From: an uncultured Desulfomonile sp.
GTDB taxonomy: Bacteria; Desulfobacterota; Desulfomonilia; Desulfomonilales; Desulfomonilaceae
Direction of reading: 5' to 3'
Length of the DNA stretch: 64,000 nt
Assembly (NCBI GenBank): GCA_903952205.1
Contig: CAJBEZ010000083.1
Location: forward strand, 1 to 64,000
Positions 45,549 through 56,371 of this stretch are shown in pieces. The notes under the pieces are model-generated. The model saw only the letters and a program-made list of their open reading frames with translations, did not search any database and was not told the DNA's origin. A program made the translations under genes and the position numbers. Each line of letters opens with the position of its first letter. The first letter of the stretch is position 1.

Positions 45549-46511
45549 TTAGGCAGCGTCGCCCGCTTTGCGGCGGGTGAACTGGTCCAACGCAACAGCA
45601 AAGACGATCACCACGCCGATCACAATTAACTGAGCGTTCGTCGAGACGCCCACGAGGGTGCATCCGTTACGCAGGAAGCTGATGAGCAATGTGCCGACTA
45701 TGGTTCCCGTTACGGTTCCGCTGCCTCCGGAGAGACTGGCGCCGCCGATGACCACGGCGGCGATGACATCGAGTTCAGCGCCCACGCCAGCGGTGGGTTG
45801 CGCCGACACAGTCCGGCTCATGGCGATCATCGCTCCCAGCCCAGTCAGCAGGCCTCCGAGGGTGTAAACGCCTATCAAACTTCGGTCGACTCTCACGCCG
45901 GCGTGGTGCGCAGCTTCCACGTTCGAACCGATGGCGTAGGTATGACGACCGAACCGGGTGAACCGCAGGATGGCTCCCGCCAAGGCGGTGACGGCCAAGA
46001 ACAGAACCACCGAAATCGGTATCCCGAGGAGGGCGCCCTCGCCCAGATATCGGTAAGATGACACGTTGATCGGCTGTCCGTCGTACATGACCAGCGCTAT
46101 TCCGCGGTATAGACTCATCGTGCCTAAGGTGGCAATGAACGGTTGTAGCTTCAGCTTGGTGATCAACAATCCCGAGACCACACCACCCACTGCGCCGGTC
46201 AGCACCCCGGCCACAGTTCCCAGGGCCATCGTCCCCACAGAAGGTTCCGCTCCACCAAGCCAAATCATAGTTCCGGCGGCGCACATGCCGCATAAGGCGA
46301 GGAGGGAGCCCACAGAAAGATCAATGCCGCCGGAAATGATGACGAACGTCATTCCAACGGCGATGATGCCGTAGACCGATGAGCGGCGAAGCACGTTAAG
46401 GAAATTATCGAGGGTCAAAAAGCTGTCGGGCTGCCAGAGCGACAAGATGGCGATGACCAGGATAAGGCTCCCGAACGGTAGCAGTTCTCGAAGGAGTTTG
46501 TTCATGGGCAA
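45549..46511 (-). CDS. Ribose-type sugar ABC transporter permease
   Basis: 320 residues with 8-10 hydrophobic helices and the BPD_transp_2 signature of RbsC-like permeases (GIDLSVGSLLALCGM near residue 65, ALLGIPISVVLFLAV, and GGASLSGGSGTVTGTIVGTLL near the C-terminus). It forms the membrane channel. Its start overlaps the ATPase gene by 10 bases. Confidence 0.92.
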   Translation of the reverse strand: MPMNKLLRELLPFGSLILVIAILSLWQPDSFLTLDNFLNVLRRSSVYGIIAVGMTFVIISGGIDLSVGSLLALCGMCAAGTMIWLGGAEPSVGTMALGTVAGVLTGAVGGVVSGLLITKLKLQPFIATLGTMSLYRGIALVMYDGQPINVSSYRYLGEGALLGIPISVVLFLAVTALAGAILRFTRFGRHTYAIGSNVEAAHHAGVRVDRSLIGVYTLGGLLTGLGAMIAMSRTVSAQPTAGVGAELDVIAAVVIGGASLSGGSGTVTGTIVGTLLISFLRNGCTLVGVSTNAQLIVIGVVIVFAVALDQFTRRKAGDAA

Positions 46512-48025
46512 ACCTTGTCTAAGGCGGCGAGTTGCATCACGGCCTCCTGTGTGGTTTCTGAGGTGACGAGGTCGGCGACGAGGCGGTTCCGGCGCATCAC
46601 CAGAATTCGGTCGGTGATTCCGAAGAGTTCTCGCAGATCCGAAGAGATGATGAGAATAGCCTTACCCTCCGACGCCATCCGTCCGATAAGCTCGTAGATG
46701 TCAACCTTGGCGGCGATATCGATACCACGAGTGGGCTCATCCAACACCCATAGTCGTGAGTCGGCAATTAGAGCGCGACCGAGCAGAAGCTTTTGTTGAT
46801 TGCCGCCCGACAGCGCTCTCACCGGCGCTCCCGGCCCGGACCACTTAAGCGAGAGTTTTTGGGCTGTTTCTTCAGCAATTTCGTTTTCGCGGGCGGGGCG
46901 CAGAATATGTTTCATGCCTAGTACGGCGAGACACGGTAGCGTCATATTCCAACCCGCTGGGAGTTCCAGGCATAACCCTGTTCGTTTTCGATCTTCTGTG
47001 ACGTACATGATTCCGCAGGAGAGCGCATCGGCCGGGGTTCCGATTTTGACGATATTCCCGTCGAGCTTGACGCTGCCGTGGATTGAGGGGTCCAAACCGC
47101 ACAGGACACGGGCAAGCGCAGTGCGACCTGCGCCCACCAGCCCAGCGACGCCGACTATCTCTCCCCAGCGCAAATCGAAACTGATGTTTTCCACAGAAGG
47201 AGATGAGAGTTCCGACACGCTCAGAGCCGTGGACCCAAGTTCGACCTTTATTTTGGGAAAGTATTCGCTCAGGTCACGCCCGACCATCTGTCTAACAATA
47301 TCAGGGATATCCAGGCCCTTTATGGGGCCGGAGCGCACGGTTCGTCCGTCGCGGAGAACGGTGATGTATTCCGCAATCTCAGCAACCTCTTCGAGCCGAT
47401 GAGAGATGTAGATGATTGTTGTTCCCGCCCGGCTAAGTTTCTTGACCATTTCGAGAAGCGCGGCAACTTCGTGCTCTCCACACGAGGAAGTCGGTTCGTC
47501 CATCACAAGAATCTCGGCGTTACGCGCAGAGGCCTTCAGCACTTCAACAATCTGGCAAGCGCTTGCTGAAAGGCTCTTCACTTTTTGATCGGGGTCCGTA
47601 TAGAAACCATATCTTTCGGCCAGGGCACGGGTGTCAGCGAGCATTCGTTTTTTACAATAGGAGCCGGGGAGCGCGCCGCGAGGCTCGATACCGAGCCACA
47701 CGTTCTCTGCGATAGTGAGATCCGGGGCAAGGCTGAGTTCTTGGTAAATCATCGCGACCCCCGCAGCTAGGGCGTCGGAAGGACGCTTCCACGCGCAGGT
47801 TTTACCCTTGCGCACGATGGCGCCTGCATCGGGTTGATAAACTCCCGCGAGGATCTTCATCAAAGTGGATTTGCCCGCGCCGTTCTCGCCCACCAGAGCG
47901 TGAACCGTCCCCTGCCGGAGGCATAGCGTGACATCTTCCAGGGCCTTAATGGGGCCAAAGCTCTTACTGATCCCCTGCATCTCCAGGGCGAACGGGGAAG
48001 ACGCGACTTGCGACTTCACCGCCAT
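46502..48025 (-). CDS. Ribose-type sugar ABC transporter ATPase (RbsA-like)
   Basis: 507 residues with two ABC domains fused. Domain 1: Walker A GENGAGKST, signature LSASACQIVEV, Walker B VMDEPTSS. Domain 2: degenerate Walker A GLVGAGRTAL, signature LSGGNQQKLLL, Walker B VLDEPTRGID. This is the RbsA/MglA architecture. Its ATG overlaps the stop of the binding-protein gene by one base (TAATG), so translation is coupled. Confidence 0.93.
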   Translation of the reverse strand: MAVKSQVASSPFALEMQGISKSFGPIKALEDVTLCLRQGTVHALVGENGAGKSTLMKILAGVYQPDAGAIVRKGKTCAWKRPSDALAAGVAMIYQELSLAPDLTIAENVWLGIEPRGALPGSYCKKRMLADTRALAERYGFYTDPDQKVKSLSASACQIVEVLKASARNAEILVMDEPTSSCGEHEVAALLEMVKKLSRAGTTIIYISHRLEEVAEIAEYITVLRDGRTVRSGPIKGLDIPDIVRQMVGRDLSEYFPKIKVELGSTALSVSELSSPSVENISFDLRWGEIVGVAGLVGAGRTALARVLCGLDPSIHGSVKLDGNIVKIGTPADALSCGIMYVTEDRKRTGLCLELPAGWNMTLPCLAVLGMKHILRPARENEIAEETAQKLSLKWSGPGAPVRALSGGNQQKLLLGRALIADSRLWVLDEPTRGIDIAAKVDIYELIGRMASEGKAILIISSDLRELFGITDRILVMRRNRLVADLVTSETTQEAVMQLAALDKVCP

Positions 48026-49044
48026 TAATTTTCGCTCCCGATGAGCGCTCGAATCTCCGGCGAGTTCAAACTATCCTTGGTGACGAGTTCCACTCCGGTG
48101 TCGATTCTAGTCTTGACGCTTTTGCCCTGGATTGCGGCTATGGCGCCGCTAACACCGTGGTACCCCATGGCTTGAGGATTCTGGACTACTAGAGCGTCGA
48201 TGCGCCCGGCCTCGAGACCTTTGATAAGGGCGTCAGCGGCGTCAAAACCGATCATCTTAACGCCGTCGGCTCGTCCCTGGCTCTCAAGCGCTCTCAGTGA
48301 GCCTCGGGAAGTGGACTCGTTGCTGGCGAAGACACCATTGAGTTCTTTGTGGCGGGTGAGCACATCCTCAGCGGCGGAGAGCGCCGTTTCTACCGTGTCC
48401 ATGCCGTAGCGGTCTTCAACCAGCTCGATCTCGGGAAACCCCTTCTTCATCGTTTCGATGAAACCGTTTTCACGAGCGTTGGTGGACGCTGATCCAGCCA
48501 TGTACTTGATAACGGCCACTTTGCCCCTACCGCCGAGGAGCTTCGCCATGTGTTTCGCAGCCAGGGCGCCACCGGCATGGTTATCGGTGGCCACGAAGGA
48601 GACCCGCTTGTTGGTTTCGATGTCCGAGTCGATGATGACAACCGGTATTCCGGCTGCCACCGCACGTTCGACCACAGGGACGAGAGCGCCGGCGTCCGTG
48701 GGCGCCAGCACGATGCCGGCCACCTTCTTTACGATAAAGTCTTCGACGATTTGGATCTGTTTTTCACGATCACCCTCACGATCCGGACCCGCCCAGAGGA
48801 TCTCCACATCATGTTCTTTGGCGGCCTTTTCGGCGCCGGCGAGAACCGAGTTCCAGAACGAATGGGTTGTCCCCTTGGGGATGACTGCGACAGGTCCCAT
48901 TCCCCTGGTTTCTTTGGTGGAGGTCCCGGCTTCGGAGGGGCCCGATTGGGGCGAGGTATTGCCCCCCTTCTTAAGAAACAGTCCAGCGCCTAGGGCTGCG
49001 GCTGCGACCATCAGAAACACCAGAATCAGGACGTTCTTGTTCAA
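48025..49044 (-). CDS. Sugar ABC transporter substrate-binding protein
   Basis: 339 residues from TTG at 49044, which has AAGGAG five to six bases upstream; the frame is open further up but those residues look untranslated. The hydrophobic N-terminus (NVLILVFLMVAAAALGAGLFL) is a signal or anchor with no lipobox Cys. The remainder is a periplasmic-binding-protein type 1 fold of the ribose group (GPVAVIPKGTTHSFWNSVLAGA, GIVLAPTDAGALVPVVERA, VIIDSDIETNK, VKMIGFDAADALI). It would capture the island's sugar and deliver it to the permease. First gene of the operon. Confidence 0.9.
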   Translation of the reverse strand: MNKNVLILVFLMVAAAALGAGLFLKKGGNTSPQSGPSEAGTSTKETRGMGPVAVIPKGTTHSFWNSVLAGAEKAAKEHDVEILWAGPDREGDREKQIQIVEDFIVKKVAGIVLAPTDAGALVPVVERAVAAGIPVVIIDSDIETNKRVSFVATDNHAGGALAAKHMAKLLGGRGKVAVIKYMAGSASTNARENGFIETMKKGFPEIELVEDRYGMDTVETALSAAEDVLTRHKELNGVFASNESTSRGSLRALESQGRADGVKMIGFDAADALIKGLEAGRIDALVVQNPQAMGYHGVSGAIAAIQGKSVKTRIDTGVELVTKDSLNSPEIRALIGSEN

Positions 49045-49669
49045 AACTACTCCTTCTGAGCGCTCAATAGTGGCCAGATGGAACCCTCTGTCAGGCGCTT
49101 TTTCCCTTCGATGATATTCAGATCTTCTTTCTGTGTTCCAACAGGAACCACCACCGTAAATTCTCAGACAAACGACTTCATGGAAGTCCAACACTTAAGA
49201 TCAAATTGCTTTAACTCTTTTCTTAATGCATGTAAATTATTATCATATTCCCTGTTGTCTAAATCACATTTGTTTGAACTTATTTTTTTGTCTTTTCTCT
49301 TCATTATAAACTGCCGTCCTTCCGGCTAAGAGCTAAATTAATAGTAGCTTCCGGGCTTTACAGAGACAAGATGGCCCAGTCTGGGTCCCCCTTGTTAAAC
49401 ACTTTGATATGGGCTCCAACTAATTTAATCTCCAGAAAAGCCAAGAATCGATTTATGCCATTTTACATGTGTCATAACGGTCAAATGCAACAAACAAGTC
49501 AAACAGATCGTGGATAACTCCTAAATAAGGCTGTTGTAAATTACTTTTCCAATTGGTGCGCTATTACGCGAAGATCCCAAATAATTGACCTTGTCGTTTA
49601 CTATCCAGGATTATAAAAATAATATGGTTAAAGTTGGTAAGATTCCTCGAAATAGGAGATAATTCCCTT
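49045..49669. promoter_or_regulatory. Divergent intergenic region
   Basis: About 625 bases between the sugar operon (minus) and the isochorismatase-like gene (plus). AT-rich, notably at 49200-49310. No regulator gene is present, so control of the island must come from elsewhere. TTGACC at 49585-49590 and TATAAA at 49612-49617 are spaced 21 bases apart, too far for a confident promoter call. Confidence 0.35.
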
Positions 49670-50314
49670 ATGGATGCCTATACCAAGCCTGATTGGTTGC
49701 GGTCGGTTTTGCTGACCATTGATGTTCAACGAGACTTCACAGTTCCTGGCGCTCCATTTCTTATCCCCGGAACATCAGAGATTGTACCGACCCTTCAGCG
49801 TTTACTCACTGCTTACCGATGCGCCGGCTTACCAATTATTCACGTAATAAGGCTCTATCTTGCAGACGGATCTAATGTCGATCTCTGCCGACGCGAGAGC
49901 GTAGAAGGCGGAGCAAGGATGGCTATACCCAATACTGAAGGCTCACAAATTGTCAAAGAACTGCTTCCGTCGCCTTCCATCCATCTGGATACGGAAACTT
50001 TACTTCGAGGTAAGCTCCAAACGGTCGGAGATAAAGAGTGGATAATGTATAAGGCGAGATGGGGAGCATTTTACAAGACCCGACTTGAGGAACACATCCG
50101 AGAACTGGGGGTCAATACGGTGGTATTTTCGGGTTGCAATTTTCCGAACTGCCCTCGAACCAGCATCTATGAGGCAAGCGAAAGGGACTTCCGAGTTGTT
50201 CTGGTCAGAGACGCCATTTCAGGACTCTATGAACGTGGTATTGGAGAACTCCAAAACATTGGTGTGACCATCCTGACGAGGGATGAATGCGTTAAGACAT
50301 TGAGGGCATTGTAA
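49670..50314 (+). CDS. Isochorismatase-like cysteine hydrolase
   Basis: About 214 residues of the isochorismatase/nicotinamidase superfamily. The triad is visible as Asp in TIDVQRDF, Lys in MYKARWGAFYKT and Cys in SGCNFPNCPRTS, followed by the ERDFRVVLVRDAISG segment. Members hydrolyse amides or enol ethers such as nicotinamide or carbamoyl groups; the substrate here is not evident. ATG at 49670 is chosen for the nearby GGAG; a longer TTG start at 49634 is possible. Stands alone. Confidence 0.88.
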   Translation: MDAYTKPDWLRSVLLTIDVQRDFTVPGAPFLIPGTSEIVPTLQRLLTAYRCAGLPIIHVIRLYLADGSNVDLCRRESVEGGARMAIPNTEGSQIVKELLPSPSIHLDTETLLRGKLQTVGDKEWIMYKARWGAFYKTRLEEHIRELGVNTVVFSGCNFPNCPRTSIYEASERDFRVVLVRDAISGLYERGIGELQNIGVTILTRDECVKTLRAL

Positions 50315-50465
50315 CACGTGGTATGTCATTTACGATGTCTCTGTCGATATAATTGACAAACAACAGAAATTGTCTTTTTACCCCAAAACTGTATTACGGG
50401 ACTGCTGATGAAGCTCTTTTATTACAGATGATTAAACACCAAAAAATAACTTTGCGAGTGGCTCT

Positions 50466-51113
50466 ATGCTCAATAAATTCCGTGACCCGATCAGTGGACT
50501 GACACATCTCGTTGCGGCCCTGGGCGCAGTCATCGGTCTGGTGATCCTCTTGATCATTGGGCACGACGATTCCGCCAAGGCTATTTCACTGGCGATCTAT
50601 GGCCTTAGTCTGGTCGTGATGTTAGCCGCCAGCGCCACCTATCACCTGGTCAAAGCTCCTCCCGAAGTAATTAAAGTCCTTCGAAAGGTTGATCACTCAG
50701 CCATCTATCTCTTGATTGCAGGCAGCTACACACCTATTTGTATCCACTTCTTTCGCGGTTTCTGGCAATGGGGTTTCGTAGGGATTATCTGGGGCATGGC
50801 GATTATCGGCATTGCAATCAAAATCTTCATTATAAATGCGCCCCGCTGGGTCACAGCCGGCATTTACCTACTGATGGGCTGGATGTCCATAGTCGCCATT
50901 CCGGAGATGATGGCGACTATGCCTGCGTCTGCGCTGATTTGGCTTGTTCTTGGTGGGCTTTCTTTTACGCTGGGAGCGGTAGTCTATATAAGCAAGAAGC
51001 CTGATTTCTATCCCAAGGTTCTAGGCTTCCATGAAGTGTGGCACATTTTTGTGATTATAGGATGCGCCTGTCACTTCATTGTCATCGCCTACTTCATAGC
51101 GCCGAGTTCCTGA
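50466..51113 (+). CDS. Hemolysin III / PAQR-family membrane protein
   Basis: 215 residues with seven hydrophobic helices. Conserved family motifs: FRDPISGLTHLVAALGAV at the N-terminus, YHLVK, HSAIYLLIAGSYTPIC, and GFHEVWHIFVIIGCACHFI, whose His residues bind zinc in the family. Bacterial members (YqfA/TrhA) affect membrane energetics or lipid composition; a true hemolytic role is doubtful. GAGTGG is a weak ribosome-binding site. Confidence 0.92.
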   Translation: MLNKFRDPISGLTHLVAALGAVIGLVILLIIGHDDSAKAISLAIYGLSLVVMLAASATYHLVKAPPEVIKVLRKVDHSAIYLLIAGSYTPICIHFFRGFWQWGFVGIIWGMAIIGIAIKIFIINAPRWVTAGIYLLMGWMSIVAIPEMMATMPASALIWLVLGGLSFTLGAVVYISKKPDFYPKVLGFHEVWHIFVIIGCACHFIVIAYFIAPSS

Positions 51114-51174
51114 GCGGCCCTATAATGAGAACTTAACCGACCCATAACTTCCCATCTCTTATAACCTATTAAGG

Positions 51175-51897
51175 ATGATGGACTTATTGTCTACTCTAAA
51201 ACCAAACATGGATGCCGACAAAATCAGACTCTTCAGCCTAATTGGAGCCTCCATTGTAACTATCGCTCTGTGGCAAGTACCCGGCGGGAATTACATTCTC
51301 TATCCTTTTACTATTATTGCTACATGGTTTCACGAAATGGCCCATGGGTTGATAGCCTTCGCAATGGGCGGCAAATTCCAAAGGCTCGTCATTTTTTCGA
51401 ACGGCTCTGGAATGGCGTATTATTCAGGGCCATTGTTTCTCGAACCTATTAGTACAGTTCTGGTGGCCGCTGCTGGGCCGATGGGACCACCACTGGCTGG
51501 AGCGGGGTTGATAATGGCTTCCCGGAATCCAAAAGCTTCTTCAATCATTCTGAAATTCCTGGGTTTTTTCCTCTTCTTTTCAGCGCTGGTATGGGTTAGA
51601 TCACTTTTCGGATTTGTCGCTGTCGTCATAATGGGAGCCATAGTGCTTGGAATCTCTTTTATGAAATCGCAGGCAATACGGAATTTCGCAGTCCAATTTA
51701 TTGGTGTCCAGGCATGTGTCGCCACTTACTTTCAAATCGATTATCTCTTCAGCTACTCGGCTGGACCGCTGGGAATCTCTGATACCGGCAGGATTCAGCA
51801 GATCCTTTTCCTGCCCTACTGGTTCTGGGGCACATTGATGGCCGTGGGGTCACTTTTGATTCTAATCGCGAGCCTACGATTCGCTTATCGATCTTAG
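51175..51897 (+). CDS. M50-like (site-2-protease-like) membrane protein
   Basis: 240 residues with six or so membrane helices. HEMAHGLIAFAMGG supplies the HExxH zinc motif within a membrane helix and AAAGPMGPPLAGAG resembles the second conserved M50 region, as in the M50B-like (peptidase_M50B-like) group. Whether it is an active protease is unknown: the canonical NPDG motif is not seen. Two adjacent ATG codons at 51175 and 51178; the AAGG is very close, so the true start may be a little downstream. Follows the PAQR gene by about 60 bases on the same strand. Confidence 0.8.
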   Translation: MMDLLSTLKPNMDADKIRLFSLIGASIVTIALWQVPGGNYILYPFTIIATWFHEMAHGLIAFAMGGKFQRLVIFSNGSGMAYYSGPLFLEPISTVLVAAAGPMGPPLAGAGLIMASRNPKASSIILKFLGFFLFFSALVWVRSLFGFVAVVIMGAIVLGISFMKSQAIRNFAVQFIGVQACVATYFQIDYLFSYSAGPLGISDTGRIQQILFLPYWFWGTLMAVGSLLILIASLRFAYRS

Positions 51898-51949
51898 GCT
51901 ATTGCTATTGATCCTCTTGACGCTTCAGAGTAGAGATTGCCTCAAATCA

Positions 51950-53113
51950 TCACCTGTGATTTGAGTCGGGACCCTCTTTGATCGGGTCAACCTTATCGCC
52001 ATCGGAAACCCTGTTCCTGACATTTATGGTTACCAGTTCACCTTCCTTTACACCGGAACTTAGCCTTAAGACTTTTCCGTTACTATCATAAATCGTGATG
52101 GGGCGAAAACTTATCGTGTTATCAGGAGTGACCGTACCGACAAAATTCTTGCCTCCTCGAATCAATAGCGCTTCCACGGGGACTTCGACATATTGCCGTG
52201 TTTGAGCCCATAGAGTGACCCGGACGGAACTCCCGGCTAGGATTTGGTTTTCATGATTGTCAACGTCGATTTCTACCAGAAGGGTACGGGTCTTTGGGTC
52301 AAGTTCTCCACTGGTCCTTGTAACCGACCCTTTTATCTTGACATCGGGTCTAGCCGAGTCTGAGATTTCGGCGACATCTCCATCACGTATTAGACCGGCA
52401 ACGCTCTGGTCCGCATAAACATAAACCCGCAACCTGTCAATCTGCGCCAGCGACACTATGGGTAAAGCCGAGGTCTGCGCAGTGGCGGCGTTTTGGACCA
52501 GGGCCCCGGGATCTGCGTATCTGGCGGTCACTATACCTGTGAATGGGGATAAAATAACTAGATATGCCTTTTGGGCCTTCAACGAGGCGGCGTTATTTTC
52601 CGAGACCTTGGCAATGGTCTCTGAGCGTTCGACGTCCTGCAAAGACATAGCGCCGTTCACAAAAAGGCCTCTCGCCCTGATGGCGTCGGCCTGTTTATTT
52701 TTTGCGTCGGCGAGGGCGGCGTCAAATTGTCTGTCAAGTTCAGGGGACTCAATCACGGCCAGAACTTGTCCCTCTGTCACCTTATCGCCTTTATCGACAT
52801 TTATTTTTTGCAAAAAACCGCTGACTTTGGAATAAAGGGTTACCGACGTATATGGACGAGCCTCTCCCATCAACGAAATAGGTCTGGTGTTTGGACCGAG
52901 TTTCGCGGGAACAAGTCGAACTCGATATCCGCCTTTCAAGTTATCAAGTCTTGCGCTTCGTTCATCGGCCATATACCTGCTATCGGCCTTCCAGAGACCG
53001 ATAACAAGCGTCAGGGCGGCGCCAACTATGAGGACGCCCCCAATAAAAAATAGCTTGCCGGTTTTTCCCTTGAATCCAGTGTTGCCGTCGACCATTAGAT
53101 TTCGCCTGACCAT
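51950..53113 (-). CDS. RND efflux periplasmic adaptor (HlyD/AcrA family)
   Basis: 387 residues: an N-terminal signal/anchor helix (GKLFFIGGVLIVGAALTLVIGLW), then a biotinyl-lipoyl half-motif (VSGFLQKINVDKGDKVTEGQVLAVIESPEL is the usual region), a helical hairpin, and a beta-barrel domain (AVYADQ-like VYVYADQSVAGLI) closing with membrane-proximal segments. It links the RND pump to an outer-membrane channel; no TolC gene is in the window. Two starts are possible: ATG 53113 with GAGGAG four bases upstream, or ATG at 53095 in the TAATG overlap with the pump stop. Confidence 0.9.
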   Translation of the reverse strand: MVRRNLMVDGNTGFKGKTGKLFFIGGVLIVGAALTLVIGLWKADSRYMADERSARLDNLKGGYRVRLVPAKLGPNTRPISLMGEARPYTSVTLYSKVSGFLQKINVDKGDKVTEGQVLAVIESPELDRQFDAALADAKNKQADAIRARGLFVNGAMSLQDVERSETIAKVSENNAASLKAQKAYLVILSPFTGIVTARYADPGALVQNAATAQTSALPIVSLAQIDRLRVYVYADQSVAGLIRDGDVAEISDSARPDVKIKGSVTRTSGELDPKTRTLLVEIDVDNHENQILAGSSVRVTLWAQTRQYVEVPVEALLIRGGKNFVGTVTPDNTISFRPITIYDSNGKVLRLSSGVKEGELVTINVRNRVSDGDKVDPIKEGPDSNHR

Positions 53114-56100
53114 ACTTCTCCTCGTTCTTCAACGAGGAACTTTTTCTCAAGCACGTCTTTCGTCGGAAGGCCCTTACGCAGCAGTGAGTAGATCACTGGC
53201 ACTACAAAGAGGGTCGCTACTGTGGCCAGGATCAGCCCTCCAATCACCGCTTTCCCCAGCGGGGCGTTTTGCTCGCCGGCTTCGCCAAAACTCAGAGCCA
53301 TGGGGAGCATGCCCAGGATCATTGCCAGGGCAGTCATCAGGACCGGTCTTAAGCGAGTTTTTCCAGCCTCCAACGCAGCTTGCATGGGAGACGCATTACT
53401 CTCAGTACGGAAATCATTGGCAAAACTCACGAGCAGTATTGAATTCGCAGTCGCCACTCCTACCGCCATTATCGAACCCATGAGGGACTCAACATTAATA
53501 GTGGTCCCTGTTAGGGCCAACATCCATAGAATACCTACCAGGGCGCCGGGTACTGCCATAATTATAATAAAAAGGGTCCAGCCAGGATTGGAACAGAACT
53601 ACCATTAAAAGATATACGAACAATATGGCGAGAAGCAAACCCATGCCGAGACTCGTAAACGATTTTTCCATGACCTCGTACTGGCCGCGAAGCGCAATGC
53701 GTGTGCCTGGAGGGAGAGGGCCCAGTTCGGAGATTTTTGTTTTTATTTCTCTCGCTACAGACCCCAAGTCCCTGCCTTCGACATTCGCGTCGACGTTGAG
53801 TACCCTTTGGACCGTATAATGACTGAGGTTTTCAAAGCTCGCCCTGTGGGTTATTGACGCCACATTCGCCAGCGTCTGCGCGGGGATCGTGGGGATGGCC
53901 GTTGGAGGCCCAACTCCGGATTGTGTAACAAGGTTTCCTGATGAAAGAGGCGGTGTCAACGGTATTGAGCCCAGGCTTTCTATCGAATCAACCAGAGATG
54001 TCGGGATACGGACCGCAACGAAGTAATTTACATTGTTTGCGGGATTTAGATAAAAAGAAGGGGAAACGAGAACACTTGAAGATAGTGAAGTCAGCAGGCT
54101 ACTCGAAACATCCCGCTCGGTCATCCCCAGTTTCGCCGCCAGCGTCCTGTCAACCTCCACCTGTAAGGCGGGGTAATCAAGGACCTGTTTGATATGAACA
54201 TCAGCGACCCCTGTTATTTGTGACATGGCCATGCGTATTTTCTTCGCATATTCGTACGATTTAGCCAGATCCAGGCCCTCTATCTGGACATCAATCGGAG
54301 AAGGAACTCCAAAATTCAATACTTGCGTCACAATGTCCGCCGGCTGAAAATAGAAAGACGAGTCGGGGAACTCGTGGGACAGAATTTTTCTCAACTTTTT
54401 AATGTAATTGACTGTCGGCTGATGGCCCTCCTTGAGCGCTATCAGAATGTCTGCGTCCATGCCGCCCACATTGTCAGTCTGGACAAAACCGAGGTTGAAC
54501 GAAATCGGCACCCCGATCATAGCGTTTATTGTGCTTAAGTCTTTTGGAGGGATCACGTCGCGAATACGATTCTCTATTTGAGTGACGATACGTTCTGTTT
54601 GTTCTATGCGAGTCCCGGATGGGGCACGAAAATGAAGCTTCATGAGTCCGGCGTCAACTGAGGGGAAAAAATCAGTCCCTACGATCGGGACCAATCCAAA
54701 GCTAATAACAACAACTAACCCTGCAATTACAAGGACATAAAATCTGTGGCGCATCACCTTTTCAAGGGCGCCGGCATAACCTGATTGAAGTTTGTCAAAC
54801 CAACGGTCCCTCCACCGGTTCAATTTCCTGATGACGAGAGCGAAACCGTTTGGAACCTTAGCGTCCACCCTCTTTTCAAATGTTTCTTCGGGCTCTCCGG
54901 ACATCAGCATTCTGGCAAGAGTCGGAACCAGAGTCCTGGACAGCACATAGGACGCTATCATGGCAATCACGACAGCCAGCGCAAGTGGCGTAAATAGATA
55001 TTTTGCAGGGCCGTAAAGTAACACTACCGGGAAGAACACCACACATACAGCCAGGGTAGCAACTATGGCAGGTACGGCCACCTGTCGCGCTCCATCAAGG
55101 ATTGCCACTGTCAGCGGCTTTCCCAGTTTACGGTTTCGGTGAATGTTTTCCACCTCCACAGTAGCGTCGTCAACCAGCATTCCAACAGCCAATGCAAGTC
55201 CGCCAAGGGTCATTATGTTAATGCTGTGTCCTGTTAGAAAGAGGCCTACTATAGACGTCAGGATGGCAAGTGGGATGGATATCACCACAATTATCATGCT
55301 GCGAAAGCTCCCCAGAAAAACAAGGATCATCAGTGACACCAAAATTGAAGCGAGAATTATCTCATGAACCACACCCCTGATTGCGGTCCGCACAAAGATC
55401 GATTGATCGAAGTCTATTTTTATCTCCAACCCATCAGGCGCGACCGCTTTTATTAGTGGCAGCACGTCATTTGTAGCGTTCACGACGGCAAGTGTCGACG
55501 CCTCGACGTGCTTTAGGATCGCCAGATATGTGGCCCTTCTCCCGTCCACCCGAACAATGTTTGTCTGTTCCGCAAAGCTGTCTGAGACTTTCGCCACATC
55601 GCCCAAGTACACGACAGCGTTTCCGACAATTTTGATCGGGAACCGGTTGAATTCCTCCAGCAATGTGGGACTTGAATTTATCAGGACATTGTATTCCAGA
55701 TTACCGATTTTGGCCGTGCCTGCGGGCAGAATAACATTCGAGGCCTGGAGGGCGTTTACAACATCGGCTGGGGATAAACCCCTTGAAGCCAGAGCTGTAG
55801 GATCTATATCAATTATGATTTGTCGCGATTTTCCACCGAATGGGGCGGGAGTCGACAGGCCGGGTATTGTGAACAACCTCAATCTTATGAAGTTCAGCCC
55901 GAAGTCAAATACCTTTTCTTCCGAAAGTGTGTCGCTGGAAACGGTTAATTGAGCGACAGGAACATTGGACGCGTTGAATTGAATGATGTTGGGTGGTTGG
56001 AGGCCGGGCGGGGCAATCCTCAAAAGACTTCCGGATACCGCGGAAATCTGAGCTATTGCGGCTCCAATCTCGGTCCCCGGGTAAAAATAGAGCTTGAGAA

Positions 56101-56371
56101 CACCAATGCCAGGGATGGACTGCGACTCGATCCGCTCAATCCCATTTACAGTAGTCGAATAAGCACGCTCGCTGATAAGCACTATCCGTCTTTCAACATC
56201 TTCAGGCGAAAGGCCGGGATAATTCCAGACCACTGCTACGACGGGGATGTCAATCGCCGGAAAAATGTCAACCATCATTCGACTTAAAGATAACATCCCC
56301 ATGACGAATATCAGCATCGACATTACCGCTACAGTGTAGGGCCGTCGCAGCGCCAGGCGAACTATCCACAT
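53095..56371 (-). pseudogene. RND efflux transporter permease (HAE1/AcrB type), frameshifted near the C-terminus
   Basis: An RND pump of about 1,090 codons in total. It begins MWIVRLALRRPYTVAVMSM with the first membrane helix, contains the GMLVDDATVEVENIHR segment of TM4 (proton-relay region), large periplasmic loops and the second helix cluster. The frame that starts at 56371 reads through FQSWLDPFYY and ends early; the true continuation, FIIIMAVPGALVGILWML through TM helices to GEVWSGEI, is in the next frame and ends at 53095. Removing one base from the A5 run at 53569-53573 joins them exactly. Loss of the last helices would inactivate the pump, unless the run is a sequencing error. Confidence 0.85.
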
